From the NCBI RefSeq assembly GCF_004405105.1, contig NZ_SORW01000021.1, forward strand, positions 43,489 to 107,488: a stretch of DNA of 64,000 nucleotides, given 5' to 3'. This document shows, piece after piece, positions 32,546 to 41,532 of this stretch. The DNA comes from Jeotgalibacillus sp. R-1-5s-1. Its GTDB lineage: Bacteria > Bacillota > Bacilli > Bacillales > Jeotgalibacillaceae. The translations under genes were made by a program, and so were the position numbers. The notes below the pieces were generated by a model, which ran no database searches, was not told the origin of the DNA, and worked only from the letters and a program-made list of their open reading frames with translations. Position 1 is the stretch's first letter, and every line of letters begins with the position of its first letter.

Positions 32546-35482
32546 TTACGCTGCCGGATCTTCCTCAGGAGGTGGTTCCTCGGCAGGTGGTTCTTCCTCT
32601 GGTGGAGGTGTTTCCTCCGGTGGTTCATTTTCGCCAGGAGGTGTTGAGCCTCCGCCACCATTGCCATTTTCACCGCCATTTCCATTACCACCTGAAGCAG
32701 GCGGTGTAGCTGGCTGGGCAGGCTGAGCAGGCTGTTCTTCAGGCTCCGGCTCAGGTTCTGCCCCTACTCTTACTTCGTTTGATCTGCCGGATTCTTTACC
32801 GGCGACATCAACAGCAACGATTTCGTATGTTCCGTTAGGAAGTGTAGCTGTTCTGTCATCATCGAACTGCCTGATGGTGACAACACTTGATCCGGAATAG
32901 ATCCGGTATCCGATCACGTCTCCGCTTCCTGATGGTGTCCAGCTGACGGTCGTGCCATTTACGCTTGCCGTTACACCGCCAGGGTTACTGCCATCGTCTT
33001 CAAGACGGCTGTCTGCGACTAACAGATTTTCAAAAAAGCTGTTATTTTCAGGGAAAAGCTTTGAAGCATCTCCACCATATGGGAACAGCATTCTTTCAGC
33101 GTAGTCAGGGCTTAACACAGCTCCAGTTGAAGAAAATTCATCCGGGGTGCTGTCAAGTGCAACAAAGCGCTGACCGTTACGCATTACGTATTTGGTCGTT
33201 TCGAGACCTGCGTCTTCTCCTGAAGGCTGATAAGCTGTTGTAAACAGATCCGATGTTACAAGTCCGGCTGCTGAACACGCCTGATCAGCAGGCAATCCTG
33301 TAAATGAACAGAATGAGCGGTTTACAACGCCTTCTGGCTGTTGGAAATTGCGGCCCGGGCTTGTTAATTCGCTTCGAACTTCATTGACCCTGTTCATCAT
33401 CAGTGCCCAGAGACGAATGGCTCTGACAGAACTTTGATCCTGCAATGTCCGTGGCTGGTCATAACCTAACCACAATCCAAATGTGACCTCAGGATTTGAA
33501 GCAATGAACCAGTTGTCCTTTGTATCCTGTGATGTTCCTGATTTACCTGCCCAGTCAGCAGAAAAATTCAGCACACCTGGAGCAGATCGTCCTGATCCAA
33601 TCCCGGTTAACGTATCTCTCATCATATCTATCGTGACGTAAGAGGCTGCCGGTGTGAACATTTCTTTTGATTCAGGCTTATGTTCGAAAACAACATTTCC
33701 TTCTTTATCGAGGATTTTCTCGATCATATATGGTTCGTTGTATTGGCCCATATTGGCAATGGCTGCATACGCAGACACGTTTTCCTCCACTGTAATACCT
33801 TTCGTCATACCTCCAAGTGAGAATGCAGGATAACCGTATTCTTCATCCTGAATTCCTTTAGGGTCGATCACTTCAAGAAATTCTCCCGGATTATATCCGC
33901 TTTGAAGCATTTGCCCGTATAGTCTTGCAGCTGAAAGGTTATGTGAAGCGGCTAATGCTGTTCTTGCAGGCACCAGACCATATTCTCTATTGGAAACATA
34001 GTTATAAGGTGTCCAGCCGTTATAGGTAAACCCAACATCCGCTAAAGGTGATCCAGCACCAATCAGACCATATTGAACAGCCGGTGCATATACAGCAAGC
34101 GGTTTAATCGTGGAACCACTTGAACGGAATGATTGGGTCGCGTGGTTCATTGACTGAATCTCATGATCCCGTCCACCTGTAAAGCTGATAATCTTACCTG
34201 TGGTGTTTTCCATTAATACGGTTCCGACTTCTTCAGGTTCAAAAACTTCAACCTCTGCATCAAGTTCGGGATCGTATACCATGCTTGAAAAAGTTGTGCC
34301 AAACCGATCGTAATTATTCTTTACATCCTCCATTGCATCGTAAATCTCTTTGTCGATGGTGGAGTGGATCTGATATCCGCTCTGTCTCATGTCGCGTGCA
34401 GCAAGCTGTGCATACTCTTCTGTAAGTGTATCGCTTGCATCTACCTGATCTTTTGTGTAACCGTCTTTTTCAGCTAAGACATACTTTAGAATTTCTTCTG
34501 CACGACGCTCGAGCTCCTCTGTTACATAAGGATATCGTTCAAGCGCTCCCGATGATGGCGGGATAAAATCCTGTGTCAGATCATACGCGACTGCTGCATC
34601 GTGTTCTTCCTGTGTAATAAAGCCTTCGCGCAGCATCCTGGACAGAACTTCTCTTTTCCGTTCAAATCCGGGTTCCAGAGCTTCAGGTGATTTTAATTCC
34701 CCTGCATTGGTGAAAGGGGTATATCCGAAAGGCGCCTGTGGAAGTCCTGCAATAAACGCAGCCTGTGGAAGCGTCAATTCAGCAGCGGTCGTGCCGAAAA
34801 TGCCGGCTGCAGCAGTCTGAACACCGGCAATATTTCTACCGGATGAATTTCTTCCCATGTCCGCTACATTTAAGTAGGCTTCAAGAATTTCTTCTTTTTC
34901 AAAGAATCGCTCGACCCGAAGTGCGAGAAGAATCTCCTTGGCTTTCCGGTCGAAAGATACTTCGTTTGTTAACACCTGATTTTTGATCAGCTGCTGTGTA
35001 AGTGTACTACCACCGGTTTGGTTGGCAGCATTCGTTACTTCCTGATAAAGTGCACGCATGATCGCTTTAGGAACAACCCCGTCGTGCTCCATGAAGTATT
35101 CATCCTCTGTTGCAATCACTGCATTGATCAGAGTAGGTGATACCTCTTCAAGGGTAACCTCATCCCGTTCAAGATCTGTTCGAATCTTGCCGAGATAAAC
35201 GTTATTTGCAAAATATAAATCAGATGTTTCAGTGTAATCATAAATATTCTGCTCCAGTGACTCATACGACAAAACCTTCTCATCTTTTACGAGAGAGGCA
35301 AAATAACCTGCACCGACACCGCCGGCAAATGCAGCGCCAATTACGCCAAAGATAATCATTAGTAATAAAAGATTCCAGACAACCTGGTATGACGTATGCA
35401 GTTTCCGTGGAACGCCCCATTTCACCGCAGTTGAAGTGAATGTTTTGAGCCTATCCCGAAAGGTTTTATTTTGTTCTGCCAA
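32546..35482 (-). CDS. Class A penicillin-binding protein with FN3 domain and acidic Pro-rich tail
   Basis: 978 residues, bifunctional. One membrane helix (about 34-56). Glycosyltransferase domain (about 85-265) with ATEDEYF (catalytic Glu126) and GGSTLTQQLIKN (157-168). Transpeptidase domain (about 375-700) with STIK (active-site Ser457), SHN (513-515) and KSGT (647-650). Then an FN3-like domain (about 835-907) and an extracellular tail of 70 residues made of EPEPEP, Gly/Asn runs and PPEE repeats. It polymerises and cross-links peptidoglycan outside the membrane. PBP1a/PbpF-like by domains, exact orthologue unclear. No ribosome-binding oddity: AGGATGA precedes the ATG. Confidence 0.94.
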   Translation of the reverse strand: MAEQNKTFRDRLKTFTSTAVKWGVPRKLHTSYQVVWNLLLLMIIFGVIGAAFAGGVGAGYFASLVKDEKVLSYESLEQNIYDYTETSDLYFANNVYLGKIRTDLERDEVTLEEVSPTLINAVIATEDEYFMEHDGVVPKAIMRALYQEVTNAANQTGGSTLTQQLIKNQVLTNEVSFDRKAKEILLALRVERFFEKEEILEAYLNVADMGRNSSGRNIAGVQTAAAGIFGTTAAELTLPQAAFIAGLPQAPFGYTPFTNAGELKSPEALEPGFERKREVLSRMLREGFITQEEHDAAVAYDLTQDFIPPSSGALERYPYVTEELERRAEEILKYVLAEKDGYTKDQVDASDTLTEEYAQLAARDMRQSGYQIHSTIDKEIYDAMEDVKNNYDRFGTTFSSMVYDPELDAEVEVFEPEEVGTVLMENTTGKIISFTGGRDHEIQSMNHATQSFRSSGSTIKPLAVYAPAVQYGLIGAGSPLADVGFTYNGWTPYNYVSNREYGLVPARTALAASHNLSAARLYGQMLQSGYNPGEFLEVIDPKGIQDEEYGYPAFSLGGMTKGITVEENVSAYAAIANMGQYNEPYMIEKILDKEGNVVFEHKPESKEMFTPAASYVTIDMMRDTLTGIGSGRSAPGVLNFSADWAGKSGTSQDTKDNWFIASNPEVTFGLWLGYDQPRTLQDQSSVRAIRLWALMMNRVNEVRSELTSPGRNFQQPEGVVNRSFCSFTGLPADQACSAAGLVTSDLFTTAYQPSGEDAGLETTKYVMRNGQRFVALDSTPDEFSSTGAVLSPDYAERMLFPYGGDASKLFPENNSFFENLLVADSRLEDDGSNPGGVTASVNGTTVSWTPSGSGDVIGYRIYSGSSVVTIRQFDDDRTATLPNGTYEIVAVDVAGKESGRSNEVRVGAEPEPEPEEQPAQPAQPATPPASGGNGNGGENGNGGGGSTPPGENEPPEETPPPEEEPPAEEPPPEEDPAA

Positions 35483-35580
35483 TTACTATCATCCTCCTTG
35501 CAGCATCTTTACAATTATATCATATTTGTCTTTCTTGAAATGTAAATTTCAAATAGGTTACCAGATTTCTTGAACAAAGC

Positions 35581-35610
35581 TTGACAATGATTAAAATGAT
35601 GTGCTAAAAC
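35581..35610 (+). promoter_or_regulatory. Promoter of the tyrS leader
   Basis: TTGACA (35581-35586), 18-base spacer, TAAAAC. The -35 is perfect and the -10 weak, as expected for a T-box transcript that starts shortly afterwards. Confidence 0.5.
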
Positions 35611-35639
35611 TAACCTTATCAATTTGATATTCGATCAGC

Positions 35640-35866
35640 GAAGAAGAGAACGAAGTAGGAAATCATTCGTGTAGCATTAGAGAAACGGTGGGTGGTGCAA
35701 ACCGTTACACATGATTTGTGAATTACACTCTCAGAGCTGCTTTCAGTTGTGAAAGCCGGCATTTTCTGCCGTTAAACCAATGAAGTGAAAGAGAGCAATC
35801 TCTTTAAGCCGGGTGGTACCACGCATAAAAGCGTCCCTGCATGATGAACATGCGAGGGATTTTTTT
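35640..35866 (+). ncRNA. T-box riboswitch (tyrosine) of tyrS
   Basis: Classic T-box leader: AGAAGAGAACGAAGTAGGAA at the base of stem I, GGGTGGTGCAAACC loop region, and the T-box sequence GGGTGGTACCACG (35811-35823), which pairs with the acceptor end of uncharged tRNA. The specifier is UAC (Tyr) at 35724-35726 within GAATTACACTC. The terminator follows: TCCCTGCATG (35834-35843) / CATGCGAGGGA (35849-35859) and seven T residues. Uncharged tRNA-Tyr favours the antiterminator. Confidence 0.95.
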
Positions 35867-35882
35867 ATGCGTTTTTTTATAG

Positions 35883-37163
<1,281 letters not shown>

Positions 37164-37180
37164 GTGTAGACTTTAAATCC

Positions 37181-37229
37181 ATGCCGGGGCATTCCTTTCT
37201 GTGTCTAGCTGCGGCGGGCAGGGACTAGC
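37181..37229 (-). repeat. Truncated remnant of the hairpin element, reverse orientation
   Basis: On the minus strand this matches the right half of copy 5: end of the insert (CTAG...GCCGCAGCTAGACA) followed by an arm like GGAATG(A/C)CCCGGCA. The left half is absent. It lies in the 37164-37511 gap after tyrS; the remaining gap sequence to the terminator shows nothing recognisable. Confidence 0.6.
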
Positions 37230-37443
37230 AAACTCTCAGGTTTGAATATTTAATCTTTTGATGGAAATGTACGCCAAAGTGAAGGAATCATGACCTGAAT
37301 AGAATGAATAGGCAGGGTGTTTTGAAGGAAAAAGGATGGCTATTTTGTGTTGTGAGGGAATTGATTTTTGAAACGAATGAAATAAATTCCAGAAAGATGG
37401 AATAAAAAATTGAAACGATTGAATTACTTACCATCGTGATGGA

Positions 37444-37498
37444 ATCCCGCGGATTGCACCTGCTCTGTAACAGGTCCAATTCCGCGGGATCTTTTTTT
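37444..37498 (+). terminator. Terminator downstream of tyrS
   Basis: ATCCCGCGGATTG and CAATTCCGCGGGAT arms (one mismatch) with an inner ACCTG / CAGGT stem, then seven T residues. It is 280 bases after tyrS; the T run is only on the + strand. Confidence 0.8.
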
Positions 37499-37511
37499 AC
37501 ATGAAAAACGC

Positions 37512-38675
37512 TTATTCCCCAAACACTTCAGGAATCATTTTAAAACCTTCAATTTCCGCATCTTCTTCAAGCTCAATCATAATGCAGCGTTTACCCTTAT
37601 AGTTTACCTGCTTGATGTACTGCAGATCCTGCGGGCTGATCGCAATGTTGGCGATTTTTGTTTGAATTTTGATTGATTTGGACTTGAATTTCGGCACTAC
37701 GCTGTTCGCTTTTAATTCATAGGATTCATTATCCGTAATACGGGCAAATGCTTCCTTAACTTTCTCCGTTTCCACTTTTTCACCGCTGTTTGTCAAAATA
37801 CGTTCAACATCTCTGTAATCAAGCTTGGGTGCTTCATCCGCATCATGTTCCTCAATCGTCTGATTGATTTCGCTGTAAACTGTTGCGAGGGTAGAAGGGG
37901 AAAGCTGATCTCCAACGACATCCTTGATGACCTCTTCAAAGACAGCTTTATCTTCTTTAGCTGTCATGATTTCTTCACCGTTCAACACTTCTTCAATGAA
38001 ACGGTAATCCGGTTCATTGGCTTTAGAAGCCGCATAAAGGACATGGTTTACATCTGACGTATCATTTGTGAAACAGGGAAACATAAAGCCTGTTAAAGGG
38101 TTTTTCAGATCGATAATCGGATCCACTTCAACTTTGTACTTAAATTCTTTTTCTACATAATCAAACTGAATCTCTTTTTTCGGCTCCTCGGTTTTATTAA
38201 TAGTACATAAAATAAACGGATGGGAGTATACCGTATCTCTGCTGTTTTCCTCCGTTTCATCATTACTGCGTCTGGTTGGTTTCATGTATTCAGCTTTAAT
38301 AAAGGTAATCACGATATCCTTCTCGTAAGGATGATCCTGAATCATCTTTTCTGTCATTTGCAGCATATGGTCTTCGAAGTCCTCTGCGGAACCGAGCAGG
38401 CCTTTATGTAAAATCAGCTGACTCGAGTTCTCTGCATCACGCTGGAATTTTAATTCAAACAGTTTTTCGTTCAGCTGGCCAGTCAGAATTTTTTTGAAGT
38501 TATTCAAAAACAGCTCCTGCTGATCGCTATCAAGCATGCCGAATGGCTGTCTTTGAGCGTGATAAATGTCAGTGGAATCCTTCATGATATAAACGTTGAA
38601 TATATTTGAGATGTTTAACAGGTCATTATCAGTTTTGAATTGTTTACGTATTCCTGCGATATCTTTTTTCTCCAT
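37512..38675 (-). CDS. DUF4317 family protein
   Basis: 387-residue soluble protein matching DUF4317 by its conserved N-terminus (KKDIAGIRKQFKTDNDLLNI, PFGMLDSDQQELFL). It has no membrane segment, catalytic signature or known role. It is rich in Glu, Asp and Lys. ATG is behind a GAGGAGTGAATG region. In B. subtilis tyrS and rpsD are close together; this gene and the next three lie between them, so the block is accessory here. Confidence 0.78.
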   Translation of the reverse strand: MEKKDIAGIRKQFKTDNDLLNISNIFNVYIMKDSTDIYHAQRQPFGMLDSDQQELFLNNFKKILTGQLNEKLFELKFQRDAENSSQLILHKGLLGSAEDFEDHMLQMTEKMIQDHPYEKDIVITFIKAEYMKPTRRSNDETEENSRDTVYSHPFILCTINKTEEPKKEIQFDYVEKEFKYKVEVDPIIDLKNPLTGFMFPCFTNDTSDVNHVLYAASKANEPDYRFIEEVLNGEEIMTAKEDKAVFEEVIKDVVGDQLSPSTLATVYSEINQTIEEHDADEAPKLDYRDVERILTNSGEKVETEKVKEAFARITDNESYELKANSVVPKFKSKSIKIQTKIANIAISPQDLQYIKQVNYKGKRCIMIELEEDAEIEGFKMIPEVFGE

Positions 38676-38763
38676 GGCTCATTCACTCCTCAATTCGGAA
38701 AACATTCTCTCATTCTAACATACCCTCATCCGTTCCTGCCTGAATTAAATAAATCACATTAAA

Positions 38764-38790
38764 CAATAATTATTTATTGATAAACAATAA
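38764..38790. promoter_or_regulatory. Overlapping inverted repeats at the yoaS-like promoter, probable operator
   Basis: CAATAA-4-TTATTG (38764-38779) overlaps TTATTG-5-CAATAA (38774-38790), so three half-sites cover the -35 region. The small XRE regulator in the operon is the obvious candidate to bind. Confidence 0.55.
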
Positions 38791-38805
38791 ATTTTAGTTT
38801 ATTCT
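38777..38805 (+). promoter_or_regulatory. Sigma-A promoter of the yoaS-yozG-yoaT-like operon
   Basis: TTGATA, 17-base spacer, TATTCT (38800-38805). Confidence 0.6.
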
Positions 38806-38837
38806 AAAAGCACAACGAACAAAAAGAGGTGTTTCTG

Positions 38838-39317
38838 ATGAAAAAAGGTTCTACAATCTTTTTAAAATTGGTGCTTTTCGTGATGGCATTAGTAGTGGCT
38901 GTATTTTGTGTCTTTGCACTCGCTCCGTTTGCGCGGAATGTGGCGGATGATCCTGTGTTTGGTAGGTGGCTGCTTCTAATTATTGGCGCGATGTATGTAA
39001 CGGTTGTCCCGTTTTTCATTGCTTTGTTTCAGTCAATTAAGTTATTAGGATACATTGATCGAAATGAAGCTTTTTCAAGCCTTTCTGTAGCTGCTTTGAA
39101 AAAAATAAAGATTTGTGCGTTTGTCATCAGTCTGATTTATGTGATGACGATGCCATTTTTTTATGCGGTGGCTGAACTGGATGATGCACCAGGCGTAATT
39201 CTGGTGGGAGCTGTTCTTGTTGGTGCATCATTTGTAGTGGGGGTATTTGCCTACCTGCTGCAAATGCTGTTAAACAATGCGATTGAAATTAAAACAGAAA
39301 ACGATTTAACAGTGTGA
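38838..39317 (+). CDS. yoaS: DUF2975 membrane protein (YoaS-like)
   Basis: 159 residues with four predicted membrane helices (about 8-28, 45-68, 92-112 and 120-145), matching DUF2975. Such proteins are usually paired with a small XRE-type regulator, as here (gap 9 bases). B. subtilis has the pair yoaS-yozG. Function unknown; the regulator-membrane protein pairing suggests signal-dependent control. ATG 38838 follows AGAGGTG. Confidence 0.82.
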   Translation: MKKGSTIFLKLVLFVMALVVAVFCVFALAPFARNVADDPVFGRWLLLIIGAMYVTVVPFFIALFQSIKLLGYIDRNEAFSSLSVAALKKIKICAFVISLIYVMTMPFFYAVAELDDAPGVILVGAVLVGASFVVGVFAYLLQMLLNNAIEIKTENDLTV

Positions 39318-39326
39318 GGTGAGAAT

Positions 39327-39539
39327 ATGGCGATCGTAATTAACATAGATGTGATGCTCGCAAAGAGGAAAATGAGTGTAACGGAATTAACTGAAAAAGT
39401 CGGTATTACCATGGCGAATTTATCCATTCTGAAAAACGGTAAAGCAAAAGCGATTCGATTTTCAACCCTTGAAGCAATATGTAAAGCATTGGATTGTCAG
39501 CCGGGTGATATTTTGGAGTACAGGAGTGATGAGGAATAA
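39327..39539 (+). CDS. yozG: Small XRE/Cro-type DNA-binding protein (YozG-like)
   Basis: 70 residues, a single helix-turn-helix domain: MAIVINIDVMLAKRKMSVTE, recognition part GITMANLSILKNGKAKAIRF, then ALDCQPGDILEY. This is the YozG/HTH_26 group. It probably represses its own operon through the TTATTG/CAATAA half-sites upstream. RBS GAGGTGAG. Confidence 0.88.
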   Translation: MAIVINIDVMLAKRKMSVTELTEKVGITMANLSILKNGKAKAIRFSTLEAICKALDCQPGDILEYRSDEE

Positions 39540-39562
39540 AAGAACAAGGGAGGGAAAGGGAG

Positions 39563-40399
39563 ATGAATCGAACTAGAAATACTTCCACTATCTCAGATGA
39601 TAAATTCACAAGGGTTTCTTTTTGGATTATGGCAGACAGATATGGTGGATCAATGATGCAACTACTCCGGTTCGGATGGGAACAGTCCTTATCATGTGTA
39701 TTTCCTGTCGTGATTTTCCTTTCTCTTGCTTTGACAAAGTACATCACACTTCCATTTTTGCCACGTTATGACTGGCTGCTGATTATCTGTGTCCTCATGC
39801 AGTGGTGGATGTTGAAGTCAGGATTGGAAACAAGGGATGAATTGAAGGTTATCACGTTGTTTCATTTGATTGGCCTTGCGCTTGAAGTGTTTAAAGTGAA
39901 TATGGGGTCATGGTCTTATCCGGAGGAGGCATATTCCATGGTTTTTGGTGTGCCGTTATACAGCGGATTCATGTATGCCAGCGTTGCAAGTTATCTCTGT
40001 CAGGCATGGCGGCGACTTGATGTTAGGCTTGTACATTGGCCGCCGTTTGTTTTTGTCGTTCCTCTTGCTGCTGCGATATACCTGAATTTCTTCATTCATC
40101 ACTTCTGGATGGACGTCCGCTGGTGGCTTTCTGCTCTTGTTATCATTGTGTTTTGGCGGACAGCTGTTTTGTATAAGGTTGGAAGAAGGCAGTATCGCAT
40201 GCATCTTGTGCTTTCATTTATCCTGATCGGTTTTTTTATCTGGGTTGCTGAAAATATTGCCACCTTTTTTGGTGCTTGGACCTATCCTTATCAAACTGAA
40301 GCATGGAGTCTTGTTGACATTGGAAAAGCCAGCTCATGGCTGCTGCTCGTGATTGTCAGTTTTCTCATAGTTGCTCAATTGAAGCTGGTGAAAAAGTGA
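39563..40399 (+). CDS. yoaT: DUF817 membrane protein (YoaT-like)
   Basis: 278 residues with about eight hydrophobic helices and Trp-rich loops (MQWWMLKSGLETRDELKVI, GSWSYPEE, GAWTYPYQTEAWSLVDIGK). These match DUF817, the YoaT family. Function unknown; the paired WxYP motifs in two halves suggest an internal duplication and a possible substrate site. Third gene of the operon, 23 bases after the regulator, with AGGGAGG 9 bases before the ATG. Confidence 0.82.
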   Translation: MNRTRNTSTISDDKFTRVSFWIMADRYGGSMMQLLRFGWEQSLSCVFPVVIFLSLALTKYITLPFLPRYDWLLIICVLMQWWMLKSGLETRDELKVITLFHLIGLALEVFKVNMGSWSYPEEAYSMVFGVPLYSGFMYASVASYLCQAWRRLDVRLVHWPPFVFVVPLAAAIYLNFFIHHFWMDVRWWLSALVIIVFWRTAVLYKVGRRQYRMHLVLSFILIGFFIWVAENIATFFGAWTYPYQTEAWSLVDIGKASSWLLLVIVSFLIVAQLKLVKK

Positions 40400-40420
40400 A
40401 AGAATGTGTTATTTAACATA

Positions 40421-40466
40421 AAAAAACCCCTGACCATGTTGTAAAAACAACGTGATCAGGGGTTTT
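40421..40466. terminator. Bidirectional terminator between yoaT-like gene and rpsD
   Basis: AACCCCTGACCATGTTGT / ACAACGTGATCAGGGGTT with two wobble or mismatch positions and T runs on both sides; the longer T run serves rpsD. Confidence 0.92.
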
Positions 40467-40491
40467 GTCTCTGTTAAGCTGCAGAGGCAGA

Positions 40492-41094
40492 TTAACGAGA
40501 GTAGAACTCTACGATTAGCGCTTCGTTGATGTCAGCAGCTAGTTCGTTACGCTCTGGGAAGCGAGTGAATGTACCTTCAAGCTTGTCCGCATCGAACGTT
40601 ACGTATTCAGGAGTGAAGCTGTTAAGCTCAGTTGCTTCCTTAACAATGTTCAGCTTCTGTGATTTCTCACGAAGGCTGATTGTTTGTCCTGGCTTTACGC
40701 TGTAAGATGGGATATCAACGCGTGAACCGTCAACCATTACGTGGCCGTGGTTAACTAGCTGACGAGCCTGACGACGAGTGCGTGCAAGACCCATGCGGTA
40801 TACAAGGTTGTCAAGACGAGCTTCAAGAAGAATCATGAAGTTGTCACCGTGACGGCCTTGAAGTTTACCAGCTTTATCGAATAGGTTACGGAACTGACGC
40901 TCAGTTACTCCGTATGTGTGACGAAGCTTCTGCTTCTCCTGAAGCTGAAGACCATATTCAGATAGTTTTTTACGCTGAGTAGGACCGTGTGGACCTGGAG
41001 CGTAAGGACGCTTTTCTAATTCTTTTCCTGTGCCGCTTAGTGAAACACCAAGACGACGAGACAGTTTCCATGCTGGACCTGTATAACGAGCCAT
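40492..41094 (-). CDS. rpsD: 30S ribosomal protein S4
   Basis: 200 residues, universal small-subunit assembly protein that binds the 5' domain of 16S rRNA. It has the S4 RNA-binding domain around residues 90-155 ([31 protein letters not shown]). Start [16 protein letters not shown] is canonical, with AAGGAGGAG ahead. No zinc-binding Cys cluster is present (C- form). B. subtilis rpsD is a monocistronic, autoregulated gene, and the long leader here fits that. Confidence 0.98.
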   Translation of the reverse strand: MARYTGPAWKLSRRLGVSLSGTGKELEKRPYAPGPHGPTQRKKLSEYGLQLQEKQKLRHTYGVTERQFRNLFDKAGKLQGRHGDNFMILLEARLDNLVYRMGLARTRRQARQLVNHGHVMVDGSRVDIPSYSVKPGQTISLREKSQKLNIVKEATELNSFTPEYVTFDADKLEGTFTRFPERNELAADINEALIVEFYSR

Positions 41095-41280
41095 AGTTTG
41101 ACTCCTCCTTGTGTTTTTATTTTGTTGTAAAATAAAAACCAGTACTGTGATTAACCATCAATCATCATTTTGTCATCTTGCACCATCGCCCTGCAGCAGG
41201 GGTTACACGATGCACCTGCATTGAAGCAGGAACAAAATGAAAAATTCATGTACTCACAAAAGGCTGCATTATTTTACACA
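41095..41280 (-). ncRNA. Probable structured leader of rpsD (S4 autoregulation)
   Basis: From the promoter at 41287-41315 the transcript has about 180 bases before rpsD, with GCATCG / CGATG and CCCCTGCTGCAGGG hairpin-forming parts (41179-41216). A free-S4 binding site is known in the B. subtilis rpsD leader; that this is the same structure is inference. Confidence 0.5.
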
Positions 41281-41286
41281 AAGAAC

Positions 41287-41315
41287 ATCATACATCTCAG
41301 AAAGATTCATGTCAA
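41287..41315 (-). promoter_or_regulatory. Sigma-A promoter of rpsD
   Basis: On the minus strand TTGACA (41315-41310), 17-base spacer, TATGAT (41292-41287). Confidence 0.8.
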
Positions 41316-41532
41316 GGGTGATTTCAACAGATCATCCATGAATCGATCTATTTAGCATCCCCTAAAAATACGATAAACGAAGTATTTTGTCTATCATTAT
41401 AATATTTTTTATGTAGAAATAGCTGGGAATTGTGATATAATAAATATTTGTAAATATCTGAAAAATAAATAAATAAAAAGTTATATTACGAAATTGAGGC
41501 AAAAGGTTGATATTAAAAGGGATGAAGGTGGA

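Noticed and set aside
32529..32726. Glycine/serine-rich open frame on the + strand
   Set aside because: It is the antisense of the Pro/Glu-rich tail of the penicillin-binding protein; it overlaps that gene's terminator and has no independent start signal.
41170..41355. 61-codon open frame upstream of dgcP
   Set aside because: It lies on the opposite strand of the rpsD leader and promoter and has no ribosome-binding site.
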